From Terfezia claveryi (lineage: Eukaryota; Ascomycota; Pezizomycetes; Pezizales; Pezizaceae), in contig WHUX01000041.1 of NCBI GenBank assembly GCA_015179025.1, forward strand, positions 62,001 to 126,000: a stretch of DNA of 64,000 bases, read 5' to 3'. Both the position numbers and the translations under genes were made by a program. Below the pieces are notes generated by a model. The model was not told where the DNA came from and did no database searches. It saw only the letters and a list, made by a program, of their open reading frames with translations. Shown here piece by piece: positions 26,248-37,723 of the stretch (positions within the stretch are counted from its first letter, which is position 1; each line of letters begins with the position of its first letter).

Positions 26248-29200
26248 GTCTATATAAGCGGCTAGACCGCACTCATGTTATACTCTCTTTTCCTATATAG
26301 AACACTAGCACCACTGCCTCGGCGTACGTACGATGGGGATCAGTGTTCGTAGAAACACCTGTTTCGAAGTGCGACCGGAACTGTGATCTTAGTTGGCTAG
26401 GTGTTGGAGTTTGAGACCATTGGTCTGTGGCAGTGGTGGGGCTTGTGGTGGTCCACCTAATATCTACTCACAGCTACTGTACGTGGACACAGATAAGCCC
26501 CAAAGGGAGAATGAGACTTTTTTACTCAGCATTTTGTCAAGGAAATCGTTAACTGTCAATGATCAACTATAAGCCTACTACCATTGCAGAAGTGTTTAGC
26601 GGAGGCTAAATTCTTCGCGGCATATATGCCCTGGCTTCTGACTTATACATCGTAATTCTGTAATCCAGTTAAAAATTATATCACACAAAGTCCTAGAGGT
26701 TGGCTCCTTCCCAGCACATGCCATATTCAACTTGTTCAGGTAACAATTCGTATCTGCAAGGTTGAATATCCTATGTAGAGATCTCTCCCTCTAACTGCAT
26801 ATACTTGTAAACAGGCTTTTGATCTAGAGTAAATTCAATTCAAATATGAATATATATATATGTCCTGGTCCGTTGCAGAATTGCAGGGCCGTTCCAGAAT
26901 GGCATATATGTGTTCTCTGGGCAATGTATGAATGCAAATTGAGTAAAACCCAAGTCTATTTATTTATACATAATAAAACCTCAAACCTCCACTTGCTCAA
27001 ACCTCTACTTGTTCAATCAAACCTCATACTTCACTGTGAGAAATTCCATGATACCTGTCATTAATAGTATTATATGCCTTATTCTTTCCTGCATGCAATT
27101 CATAAATATGTGTGATAACTTCAAATTCATCATGCTCCAAAACTACTCATTTTCGCATCATTATTTTTGCCAGCAATAAAATACAGTACATCATTCCGCA
27201 GCTCATATTCATTTAATGCCTTTCCAGCGCAGTTTAATTGCTGATAAATCACCTGCTGGGGCCTTCAATTTGGGTCTCGGAGGTATGCTTTAATTTTGAC
27301 GATATACTTGAATTTGATTTAAGGGAATTACTTCTCAAAGGTCAATTGAGATTTACTACTTATTGTATGCAAATACTCTTCAAGCCTAATACGCGCAATA
27401 CCAGAGAATGCTTCAATTGCACTTCGAGATGGAGCGGAACCTAGGGGGTGAAACTGATCCAAATCAATACCACCATTATCTTTGGCGACTGACATTTTGG
27501 TAAGATCAGGAATGTCGCATTATGCTTGTAATATCGTAGTGTGCTGGTAATGTCGCAGTATAGAGAGTATGTTGCATTGAAAAAAGAGTATGTTGTGTTG
27601 AACAGTGTATTGCTGTGTTGATTGATTAGATTTTAGGTCATGTACAAGTATACCGGTATACTTTTGTATTGCACATTCATATCCATATCTTCTACAATGA
27701 AATTCGAAACTGATGCATTGATCACGTGCATGTGTATGTCACGGAAAGGACACTGCACTTCCTTCGTGTGTACACCAAGGAGGCCAGAGGCGTAGCAGCC
27801 TGCGATGGCGTTGATCATGCCTAGTCAACTCCAAATTCTACTAATGTGTTAATACATTTACATAGTACACTATCATACGATGCCTTCAATTGTTGCTACC
27901 GTACCTACTTACATACAATTCACAAACGCCAACAAAGAAAAAAAAAAAAAAAAAAACCTTTGCGGGGCAATAGCAACTTAATTGACTGAGTAGGGCTTTT
28001 TTCCAAGAGACAGCACAAGTCCCCGACTCGGCCAAAGGGACACACCCTTTTATCTCATCATATCATTGGACGCGCCCCGGAAAATATGAATGTTAGTGGT
28101 ACTATTATCCATACTTGACCTAGTACACATTTGATGCAGCCTAAATCCCCATTTACTAACTTACCATATTTGCAGCCATACATATGAAGCTATGCCCCAG
28201 GTACACATACCTGAAAGCTCCCTATTTGTAGAATTGAATCTCACACATGACCACACATAAAGGGCTATACTGGATCTGCAGCTGTCAATAGGCATGGAAG
28301 CGATTCTGCACCGTAATATCAAGAATTCCGAAATTACCAGGTCCCGGTAGCAAGTACGGAGTATAAGTAGTTATGAGGTTCCGGAAATATTAGCGCGCCG
28401 GCCATGCATGCAGCATGGAAATAAGCTTATTTTCGCGAATAAATATGTAACACTTACTTCGGTTAGGGCTTACCAACGTTCATTGGTAATTTAATTTATT
28501 ATAGTTATGCCACTCGGACAGGTTTTGGTTTGACTCTCAAAATGGACCCTCGCCGAAAACTCAGCTGTGCATCTCATGGCCAGATATTTCCACAGTTGCA
28601 AATATATAGAGTCTCACACTAGCCTCGTTTCCCAGAGTCTCTCACACTATATAAAGAACCAACTCCGCCTCATAGTTGGGCGTGGCCATAACATTGAAAG
28701 GCGTAGCGCTTACTTTCTACGGTATATGTATAGCATCTCGCAAAGGATTGGATTACCTACAGTATCCCTAGAAGCCCCAACTATAGGAATCCGTTCAATT
28801 GTACTCATGTCATTCTGTTGGCCATACCATTGGGCTTCTCAAAAGTAGGGGAAATGAGCAACAAAGAAATGCCCACTGTCTCAAACAATACCATCTTTGA
28901 TGCCAACGGACCATTCCAAATGCACCGCTCCCGAAACCGCGGCTGAACCAGCATTTCAGGCCTGAACCCCTGCATGCAAGGTTTGGCGAATCAGCGGTGT
29001 CTATTATGAGGGGTCGGGGGGGCTAAAGGAAAATTTAGAGTTGGTGGGGTAAGACATTCCGAGACTGGTTCGGGGTCCAACATGCACATGATGGCGGATT
29101 TTGGTGATGAATTGTGTCTGGCATAATGAAAACACGTACAGCAAGCTGGAGTAGATCTATGTACTCCGTAAGTGCCCCCTGATCTCGAAACCCCTGCGAC

Positions 29201-29366
29201 TTGCAACAGAGCAACGTTGGCGATCGTTTGTATGTGGCCGTAAGCACAATTGCGGGCCCCTCTCAAACACGTCCCCAACGGAGCACCTGCAGTAAAGATG
29301 TTTTTGAATTGACCTCTCCATTCACGTCAGCTGTGGCCCAGCAACATGGGGCATGGCCGGTGAAAG
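26248..29366. other. Intergenic, no gene recognised
   Basis: AT-rich, only short frames. It contains a candidate DNA-transposon end (26960-27036), simple-sequence runs (A19 near 27938) and imperfect ~20-base repeats of a tgttg/tcgca type near 27500-27620. The minus strand of 27240-27470 has a short coding-like stretch that I could not assign. Confidence 0.4.
26960..27036. mobile_element. Candidate pogo-like element end
   Basis: Read on the minus strand, the stretch starts CAGTGAAGTATGAGGTTTG and then shows three spaced copies of aGaGGTTTGa-type subterminal repeats. Starting with CAGTGAA followed by short iterated motifs is typical of pogo-type ends. No partner terminal repeat was found and the flank is TG rather than TA. 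Confidence 0.3.
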
Positions 29367-29374
29367 TATATAAG
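29367..29374 (+). promoter_or_regulatory. Candidate TATA box upstream of the lactonase-like gene
   Basis: TATATAAG followed within ~40-100 bases by a pyrimidine-rich stretch. The start codon is ~405 bases downstream, which would imply a long leader. No transcript evidence. Confidence 0.3.
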
Positions 29375-29778
29375 TTGTATATATCCCGCCGCTGTCATGT
29401 CATGCCATTCTCACGCCCTATCTCTTATCGTTCCTATTCCCTGACCGCACTTCTATAGCTGTACCATCAGCTTTCGATTCTCTTCTTGATATAAATTCTT
29501 TTATATTTCCCGGGAAAATCACTACAGTTGGTTTTCTACCGTCGACTTTGCTTCTTTCATCGAGGAGTTTCATTGTTCATTGCATATTATTACATCTTGC
29601 GAAGGTCCGCTAGCCGAGACTATCGTTAGAAATTCCTGGATTTCCGTTTGCAGCCATATTCTGAACTTTCAATCGGAAGTTTGTTGTTGTTTTTGCTTTA
29701 TTACAAAGCTCCCCTCCCTGGCGACATAACTATATAACCAAATAACCGAACACTTCCGAGTCAACATCACCCGCAACC

Positions 29779-30883
29779 ATGAAGTTCACTACACGTTCCT
29801 CATCAGCATCATCTTCGCCGCTACCACCTACGCTTCCGGCAACGTCACCATCGTCCAAGCCGAAGACGCATCCTCCCTCCTTCCTGCCGGAAAGAAGCTC
29901 GGTCCCAAAGCCGAAGGTTGCTCTGTCAACGCCGCCGGCATCATCCATGCGACTGACGGCTCCGACATCATCAACCTCCGCGACGGCACCGTTGCCCTCA
30001 AAGGCCCTGGTTCCGCCGACGTTAACGCCACTTCCTGGCTCGCCTCCTCCCGCTTCCTTAATAACGGAGACCTAATCGCCGGAGACGCAGTGGGCCACAA
30101 GGTATTCCTCGTCCAGAAGGGGCAGGACCCCAAATCCCCTCAGGTGCTTCTCCAGTCGGATAAGTTCCTCCAACCCAATGATATGGCTGTGACAGGGTGT
30201 GGAAGATACTTGTATTTCTCTGGAATGAATTATACTTCCGACTCTATTGCTGGGGAATCAGGTGAACTGGGGTGGATTGATTTGTGGGAAGCCCCAGTCA
30301 AACGAAAGCTCAATAAAGTCTCCAAGAAAGTCCTGGCTGATGGAAAGGTCTACCGCTCCAACGGAATCGAAGTGATCGATAAGGGGGGCCAGGAATTCGT
30401 ATACCTCACCTCGGCACAAAACGTCAATGATTCCGTCGTCAGCACACAGATCATAAAATTCACCATCGACAAAACCACCGGCGAGCCAAAATCCCCCACC
30501 GTCGCCCTCGATATCGGTAAATATCTCGAGGAACACGGAATTCTGACTCAAGCAGATCTAACAAAGGCTGGAATGGACCCAGACGGAATGAGGGCAGACT
30601 TAGCCGGGAATCTATACATGACGTTGAATGCGTTCAAGGCGGTTTTGAGGTGGAATACCGAGACAGGGGAGGGCGTGCTGGCAAAGTTGAAGACGGTTTT
30701 CTTTCCGACAAATTGGAGCTCGGTGGGCAGAATGGGGATGAGGTGTATGTTGTAGGCAAGTGTGAAGGAAATAAGGTGTCATGTGTGGATGTGGTTAAGT
30801 TTGGGGGACAAAATGTGGGCAGGGCGTTTGCGTATCAGAATGGATTGGGGAAGAAGATTAAGAGGGGAGAATGGAGGGCGTAA
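29779..30883 (+). CDS. Secreted SMP-30/gluconolactonase-like protein, frame broken twice
   Basis: The ATG at 29779 starts a signal peptide that is only hydrophobic after a one-base slip near 29795. The body runs in a second frame to near 30712, where a second slip leads into the C-terminal part. Each slip is repaired by one extra base, giving about 368 residues. Body motifs fit the SMP-30/gluconolactonase/LRE family, a six-bladed propeller: LQPNDMAVTGCGRYLYFSG, YRSNGIEV, and DPDGMRADLAGNLYMT with metal-site Asn/Asp positions. The C-terminal part has DEVYVVGKCEG and VGRAFAY. Family members hydrolyse sugar or aromatic lactones, with a divalent metal at the propeller centre; the substrate here cannot be told. 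It is probably extracellular. Either the gene is a recent pseudogene or the sequence lacks two bases. No intron fits either junction. Confidence 0.8.
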
Positions 30884-31422
30884 AGGAGAACTCGTGTTGA
30901 CTTGTTTGTGGGTTGGCAAGTGTACTTCTGGGTGGCTTCGTATTCTTCTTTTTGTTTTGCATTGGCTGGGATGATTATTTGGATATATAACGCGGCGCTT
31001 ATTTTTAAATTTTTTTTTTTGATTTATTTGGGCTCTTACTGGCGGCTGGCTACAGCATTGCTTTGATTGCATTTCTCTATTTTGTTTCTTGTTGCATTTT
31101 TCCTTGTGGTGATTATAATCAAATGTCCTAAACGAACGGATGGCGCAATTCAAGGATATCAAATACATATTCCAGTCTGAGATATAGATACTACTTAAAT
31201 TCCGGGGCCTTAATTGTAGCAAATAATGTAAGCACCGAAATGGGCTTGATTATGTTTATAGAATGAAACTATTCATCACATGGCGGATTTCAGGGGTTGG
31301 GATAAGTGTGGAGACGATCTTGGGTACGCTGGGTCATGTGCTACAGCATCAGTAACACAGTTTCGCGACAATGATTAGGTTACCAAAGTTCTAGCAACCA
31401 TAAGTTACTTTCTTTTTTTTTT
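30884..31422. other. Intergenic, 3' of the lactonase-like gene
   Basis: T-rich 3' flank and no gene. The minus-strand frame 30779-31222 overlaps the lactonase 3' end and has no features. Confidence 0.45.
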
Positions 31423-31510
31423 TTTAAAAAAAATACTTGTTACTCCCGTCAGGTGGGCCATGAGGAGCCACGGGTGGATTCAAGGGTAAGGCAAGTTAAT
31501 CCCTCTACGG
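31423..31510 (-). mobile_element. LINE 3'-tail fragment
   Basis: A poly-T run (31423-31435) is followed by sequence matching, in reverse, the 3' end of the LINE at 41560-41679: aatacttgttactcc, ggccatgaggagccac, ggcaagttaat. It is a diverged, strongly 5'-truncated copy on the minus strand. Confidence 0.75.
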
Positions 31511-31611
31511 AAACATCTATAACGTCAAAATCCAAAAAATTTAGTCCCAAATAATTTCGGCAGGAACATCAAGCCGCGATTAAGACAGATATGCTAACAC
31601 ACAGATTATGC

Positions 31612-31700
31612 ATATATACGCAGGTATTTTTTTTTCCTAGAAATACTTGGTACTCCTATGCGGCCCCGTTAGGGGGACCATGAGGATATATACGCAGGTA
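31612..31700 (-). mobile_element. 59-bp LINE stub with 15-bp target-site duplication
   Basis: atatatacgcaggta occurs perfectly at 31612-31626 and 31686-31700. Between them (31627-31685) lie a poly-T start and only the last ~45 bases of the LINE 3' end (aaatacttggtactcctatg, then ccccgttagggggaccatgagg). This is a complete but extremely truncated target-primed insertion. Confidence 0.85.
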
Positions 31701-33324
31701 GTGAACGTCTTAAAACCAGCGGACCCGTGTAAAATATGGGGAAGGCCAGCTCTTGACGTAGGACCCAACTGCTGAGATCTTGTTTGGTTAGTATCTATAA
31801 GGTGGATGTCCACCACTCGAGTGTAGGAGATCTCGCGTTTTGTGATGCGAGATGCCGCCCACGCCATCCCGAAGTGTCCATCGACCGGACCCGCCTATAG
31901 ACTGGTGACTCCTCACCAGTGTCTTAGGGTTGTGAGCATGGCCTTCACATGGCTAGCGGTTACTGGAAAGTGATGTTACGAAATGCGTGTGGAGCGCATT
32001 TTGGCAACTGAGTCCCAACACAGCACCATAAGCCTACACCAAGCATATGGCCCTAATCAACCATTAGGAGAGCAGGGCAAACCTCTATACAGATAGTAGG
32101 TACTGGTAGAGGGTCGGGCCGGAACAGTAGAGAATTGTGGAGCTGCTCGCAATACAAGACGCCTAAAACGTGCAAGGGGTATTGCGCATGCAATGAGCTG
32201 CCTTGTAATCGGAATCGGGATCCGTTAATCTGGAATTGTGTGATACGCTATCCGATTCACCCATACGAAGCTATGTACTCGGGTCTATACAGATTCCCCG
32301 AATCCGTCTTGCTAATAGTTTGACGAAACCACCCGTTATGTCTTGGACATACAACGGGGTTAACATTAGTATGGTATGATGATGGATGACATTCAATCTG
32401 GTAAGAGGTATGATGGGGTATGGAAGTCTATAAAGCTACAGTACCTTCATGTATTCTAGTTGAGAGGGCAAGATCCAAGCACTGTTCTGCTCGAAGACCT
32501 GTTATCGAATAATACCTCTGCCATTAACTCTACGTTTGTCTCTACCGGTAATATCTGAAGTCGTAAGATTGCCTAACCTCGTGAACGTAACAGTGCTGAC
32601 CACTCTCACTCAAACACCCGACCCACCTGTTCCTATTAAGTGACGTTAATAGCTTTGCAGAGCGGTGGTCAGGGCTGAGTGATCTACCCCTAAGCCCGAC
32701 AGAATGGATGCGGGCACCCGGTCTCTAGGCAGGCACTATGCATGCGAACCGAGGCTCAAGGTACCAACGGAAAGCCCGACTAACGGTCAGAGGGGTTACT
32801 TATTCGTTCTGAGATTCCCAGCCCATACAGCGGAGTCCAAGGGCAAGCGTGGGGTCGATACAGGAGCTAGTAGTCTGATGCGCGGTAGATGTTTATCGTG
32901 CTTAGTACCGTAGTAAGGGAAAACGTGGTTATTTATCGGGAGGGCGAAGTTCTGCAAGTGGAGACCAAATTGCCTACTATGTCCGAGGTAGGGTATGGAA
33001 TGATCAACATACGTACAACCATAGATACAACGTGGAATAAAGCATGAAATGGAGTACAAGTGGGAGTAATGTATGAAATGAGATTGAGCATTAGGTAAGA
33101 ATAAGGGCCGGTAACATGCATTGTGCCCTCCTTGGAGGATTCTGACAAGGATGGACTGGAACGTGATTTGCTGGTACATGTGATGGTACATGTGAGATTC
33201 GTAGGATTGGAGGCTTTCTTCGGTTTCCTTCACACAAAGCTCGAAGTCCTAATGTGAAAGGCGCAGCAGAGGTTTGGAGTCGGCTTCAGTCAGGTTCCTT
33301 GGGGTCATTCGGCACATAGGAGTC
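31701..33324. other. Unassigned sequence between LINE fragments
   Basis: No frame longer than ~145 codons and no domain recognised. The end (about 33285-33325) shows ~75% similarity to the LINE-tail region near 42510-42540, so part of this stretch may be the degraded body or tail of a third element. Confidence 0.35.
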
Positions 33325-33337
33325 CCGCTTCCCTTCA

Positions 33338-33554
33338 TTTTTTTTTTTTTTTTTTCAAATACTTGATACTCCTATGTAGCCCCGTTAGGGGGCCATGAGG
33401 AGCCACACGGGAAACCCGGTGGGTTCAGGGTGAGGCAAGTTAATCTGCCAGACCCGCGCACGATAAGTACAGAAAGAGAAAACCCGAGACGAGGCCCCAT
33501 GCTGTCATTAACGGACTAGCCGATGACCTGAAGGCCTGACTGACCCTCGATCCC
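33338..33554 (-). mobile_element. Older LINE, 3'-terminal part (split by the main LINE)
   Basis: A poly-T at 33338-33355 is followed by the reverse complement of a LINE 3' untranslated tail. It matches 41480-41679 over ctagtccgttaatgacagca, gcgcgggtctggcagattaa and ggctcctcatggccccc. Its presumed continuation is at 41680 onward. The joined copies read through smoothly once the main element and one copy of gaccctcgatccc are removed. Confidence 0.75.
33542..33554. repeat. Left target-site duplication of the main LINE
   Basis: gaccctcgatccc here is identical to 41680-41692 immediately after the poly-A tail of the main LINE. Confidence 0.7.
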
Positions 33555-34031
33555 GGCACCTCCACTACACCAAGACCCCAAAAAGTGCGGATTTGCCCAC
33601 ATCTCTGCACACAGAAGGCCCCCGGGCACCAAACAAGTTCATCCAAGAGAGCTCAACATAGAGCACAACATACCCCAGCCCCACATCTTCAAGTCCCGTC
33701 TTCACACATTCCCCAGGCTTCAAAGTTCTGAAAACCCACGATACCGTGCAATTCTTCCGGCCCACACCGTATTTCGGTGTTTTGCCACGTAGGAAAACAT
33801 AGCCTGGATCACGTCATACCCAACCAATTAGGGAATTTGTAATTCCCACACCAGCTCCGGGCCAATAACAACCGTCGTCACAACTTAACCCCACGGTCAT
33901 AGCGCCCCATCGTCACACGTCACGCCACCCATAGCGCCCCGCTGTGAACGTCATAAACATCGTCACGTCATAATATCCTGACTCGAAACTATACCACGCT
34001 AGTGGGGTATAGTTTGGATATCCAGGCAAGC

Positions 34032-37000
34032 ATGGCTCCCGGTCGCCTCTTCCACCCAGTCACCCCTGGTTGGAAGGACAGTGGCCGCTTGGTCGTCGTC
34101 ATAAATGGAATAGCCTATAGGACCCTTAATAGTTACAACGCATTCAGGGCGGCCGAAGTTACTAGTGAGCGACTAGACGAGGCAATAATCAAAGGTCATT
34201 ATATGCTAGAATTGTACCCAGACAGCATCCCGGACTTCAGCAGAGAAGGGTCACTAGACGAGATCTCAGAAGCCTTCAAGGACCCGGAAATGGCAGTACT
34301 GGCACTGGACCCCATTAGCGAACAGATCGAACACTCCATCACCGTTAGAAATCATCCAGGCCTAGCGATCCAGTCCTACAAGAGAGGCACAGAAGTCCCG
34401 GACTCACAACCAGATGCAGACAGCGATTCGGATTCAGACATGGGCTCGGACAACACAGCAACCCCAGCTCGCCATCTTTCTCCTACTACGCCAGCAGAAG
34501 ACACACAAAGCCTAGGCTTTGTGGAGATACCCGACTTCCAGGACGACCCACTGACACAGATACGGAGACGGTTTTCCAGGACTGCCAGGAACCAGAGGAC
34601 ACTACGGTCTTCCAGGACAACTAAGAGGCATTAGACACCCCCAGCTCCCCTCCCTTCCATGAGTTCAGAAACGAAGCACTGGACGAACCGATGAGCCAGG
34701 CTGACGTTACGAAGGATGGCGATGAAACAAGGAGCCAGGACGACTCGATTAAAGACTGGGATAGCAGGTCAGCTCTGGAAGGGGACCGCTTTGATCAAAT
34801 GGAGGTTTTGGTCCAGGGGACCATGTCTGACTTGTCCAATAACGTTTCACAGCTAGCAAAGATAAGCAAAGAAGAGAGAGAGAAGACAGAGGCACATAGC
34901 ATAATCCTAGTCCAAATGCGAACGAGGTCTCAAACCATTTTGAGACGCAAAGGACCGAGACCAAGGAAGGCCTCCGCGATATAGCCACCGCACAAGAAGC
35001 AACCACCAGGACGTACGAGGACCTGGCGAAGACATTCAACACACACATGAGAGCCCAGGGCACGGAGCTGACCCTTATACAGGACCGACTCATGGCAAGT
35101 CTCAACATAGCAGTGGCAGCGATCAGGGAGGAGGGGGCGGCATCCAGGGCAAAAGACTCTGAGGACAGGCTCAAAATATACGAGGCTATAGGGGAACTAC
35201 ATAAGGACGTCAACACCATCAAAAAGACAATCGAAGCATCCAAGCTACACCCATATAATGCTGGCCGGTCATCAGCCGCTTCGTCGGTGTTCGGAAGCCG
35301 CTCAATATCACCACTCTCACCACCATACATACCACCCCCAGCCGTTTCGCCTGTGTTCGGAAGCCGCTCGATATCACCACTCTCACCACCATATATACCA
35401 CCACCACCTCCCTACGGCACACCATTGGCAACTACAGGAGGACTCTGGCATTAATCTCAACCCCCTCTCCTGAAGTTATAGACTTAAGTAACATACAGGA
35501 CACCCCGAGCCCCTCTCCACAACCAACACCCCATATAGAACCAGCTCTTCCTCTCCCCGCCGGCACCATTTCGGCACCTCCAAAGGAAGACTCATCGATG
35601 ACAGGCAACACCAACACGTGCAACAAGGAAACTAAAATCCCACTCTTGGCTGCAGCCAGTACGCCCACGACGGCCCCATACGGGAATGCGGAGGGGCTAA
35701 GGCACCATCAACAACTACACCCACCCTCCTCCACCGGTATACAACAATGCCAAGGTCCCCCACCCACGGTAAAAGCCACCCTCCCCAACCTCCTCCAAAA
35801 AAGGGGTCCGAGCAAAAGCAAAAGGCCACTCCACCACCCCAGCCAAAAGCACCCCAAACTCCGACCCCTCAGTAAGAATATCTCCAGAGCCAGGCACAGA
35901 CTCACCCATGAGGGACGGCAGCAAAGCTTACGAGGAGGTTACAACATCAATGATGGAAGACACGATCGACACAGTAAACAAGAACCTAAAGGCAACGGCC
36001 GAACATAAAGAAAGATACCGGAAAGCGGAGGCAAAGACAGCGGCAGAGAAGCAAGGCAAAGCAAAAGATCTGGAGAAAGTGCACCCAAGCAGGCATCGCT
36101 TACTAGGAACGTTCAACCCCCCCAGGCTTTTGTTCCACGACCGACGGCACCATCAGGCTCAGCCTCCCCGAAGAAAAGAAACGGCAACGGCAAGAGGTCC
36201 AATACACCTAGCAAAGTCCGTCCGGACTGGGACTCAGCATCAGATTCAGAAGAAGAGGCGGCAGGGGTCCTGTTTTCAGAGTTCGTAATCCAACAGGGAA
36301 GGCTATTAGATAGAGCAGCAAAAAAAGGGTTACTAGACGACATGAAGGAAACAGGCGAAGACAAGAACAGGTCACCTAGAACTCAGTTCAGGCTAAAGAG
36401 TGCGGTCAAAGAGATCGAAAGTCAGGACTCAGATGTGGAGACTACACACAGTGAAGAGGAGTACAGGATAATTGTAGAAGAAGGGTTACAAGACACACTA
36501 AGGTACAGGAAAGACGAGGCCCCGCACGTAACCATGGACAGGAACCGAAGCGCAATAAACGCTACAACAAGAAAAGGCATACCAGCCATGAAGCTCCGAA
36601 AATCCAACCCACTCCCAAAGTGGACACACGCAGCAGCAGCACGATTCAAGGAAGGGACAACCAAAGATCATGAGGATAGAATAATAGCATCCTCAGAAGC
36701 TATTGAAAGATCTAGGATGGCACCTGTGGCCCACAATACACCACCACAGAAGCCAACTGAACAAATCTACCCATATGAAGGAGGAGCAACACCTCCCACC
36801 AAATGCTCAGATATCGCGCCCATCCGGCACTTTGAAAACACCCTCAGCCGTATTCTCCTCGGCAACTGCGCGAAGTTACCAAGCGGTATTGAATGGATGA
36901 GTAGGTTCATTCAATGTTTCAATGCTAAATCAGACAGGCTACTTGACGGCAAAATCAAGGCGGTCAAGGTAGAGGGATTTAGGTCCTACCCCACTGAGAG

Positions 37001-37723
37001 AGAGGTCACGATCACGCACCCGGCTGGTATTTCGAACACGGAGATCATTCGAATGGTAGCGGCTCTAAGAAAAGAACTATTCCCTTCGCCTACAACGCCA
37101 CAATATAAAGATGATGAAGTCGTCTCAATCAATCGAGAGACAATTGAGCTGGTCATCCCTGGCCTGTCAGGAGAAAAAGGAGAACAGGCCCGCGATAGAG
37201 CAAAAAGGTTGCTCATTCCTTAGGCCTCCAGCTAGCAGTCCGGTCACCCAAATGGCTGGTAAGAGACAGAAACAGAGGGGACAGCTACGGAGGAAAGTCG
37301 TGCTCCCTCAGATTCTCGGTATACAGGAAAGAGTTAATGAAACTGGACTCTCCCATCCCGATTCCACTCCCAGGAAAGGGGGACCTACATGCCTTCATCT
37401 ATGAACGCCATAAGGATAAGGCCTTTTATATCAACACGTTAGGGCATACAGTCTCAGAACCACGTCCCACCTTCAGCCCTATCCCAACTGCTCATGAAAC
37501 CCACTGCACATACTGCAATTACAACAACCACGAAGCAGAAGCGTGCTACAGGCGCATCAATGATGAAAAGGCTACCAACAAGCATACAAAGTATGCGGGG
37601 AAAAACACAGCCGGCAAGGGGAGGCAATCTCAACATGACAACGAGGAAAGGGCCACCAACAAGTACAACCCCCACCCACAGACAACCAGCCCGCAAGGGG
37701 AGACAACCCCAAATGAATACTAG
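34032..37723 (+). pseudogene. LINE ORF1 (gag-like), multiply frameshifted
   Basis: The frame passes through the series 0, 2, 1, 0, (2), 1, 0, 2, each step equal to one missing base. One slip lies on a C7 run at 36117-36123. Recognisable pieces are an N-terminal MAPGRLFHPVTPGW, an acidic Ser/Asp stretch, a long helical coiled-coil-like part (34690-35250), a Pro/Ser-rich region with a 66-base duplication, and a basic/acidic linker. A globular part (RHFENTLSRILLGNCAKLPS) and a zinc knuckle CTYCNYNNHEAEAC near 37504-37545 follow. An in-frame TAA near 34619 also occurs in the continuing frame. ORF1 proteins bind element RNA. The ATG at 34032 is preferred; the frame itself opens at a GTG. Confidence 0.8.
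35287..35404 (+). repeat. 66-bp tandem duplication inside LINE ORF1
   Basis: Copy 1 starts at 35287 and copy 2 at 35353, in phase. Each encodes VFGSRSISPLSPPYIPPP. The copies differ by only a few bases, so the duplication is recent or maintained. Confidence 0.85.

Noticed and set aside
31740..33300. Possible mitochondrial or rRNA-derived insert
   Set aside because: Composition differs from neighbours, but I could not recognise any rRNA, tRNA or mitochondrial gene core, so no such call is made.
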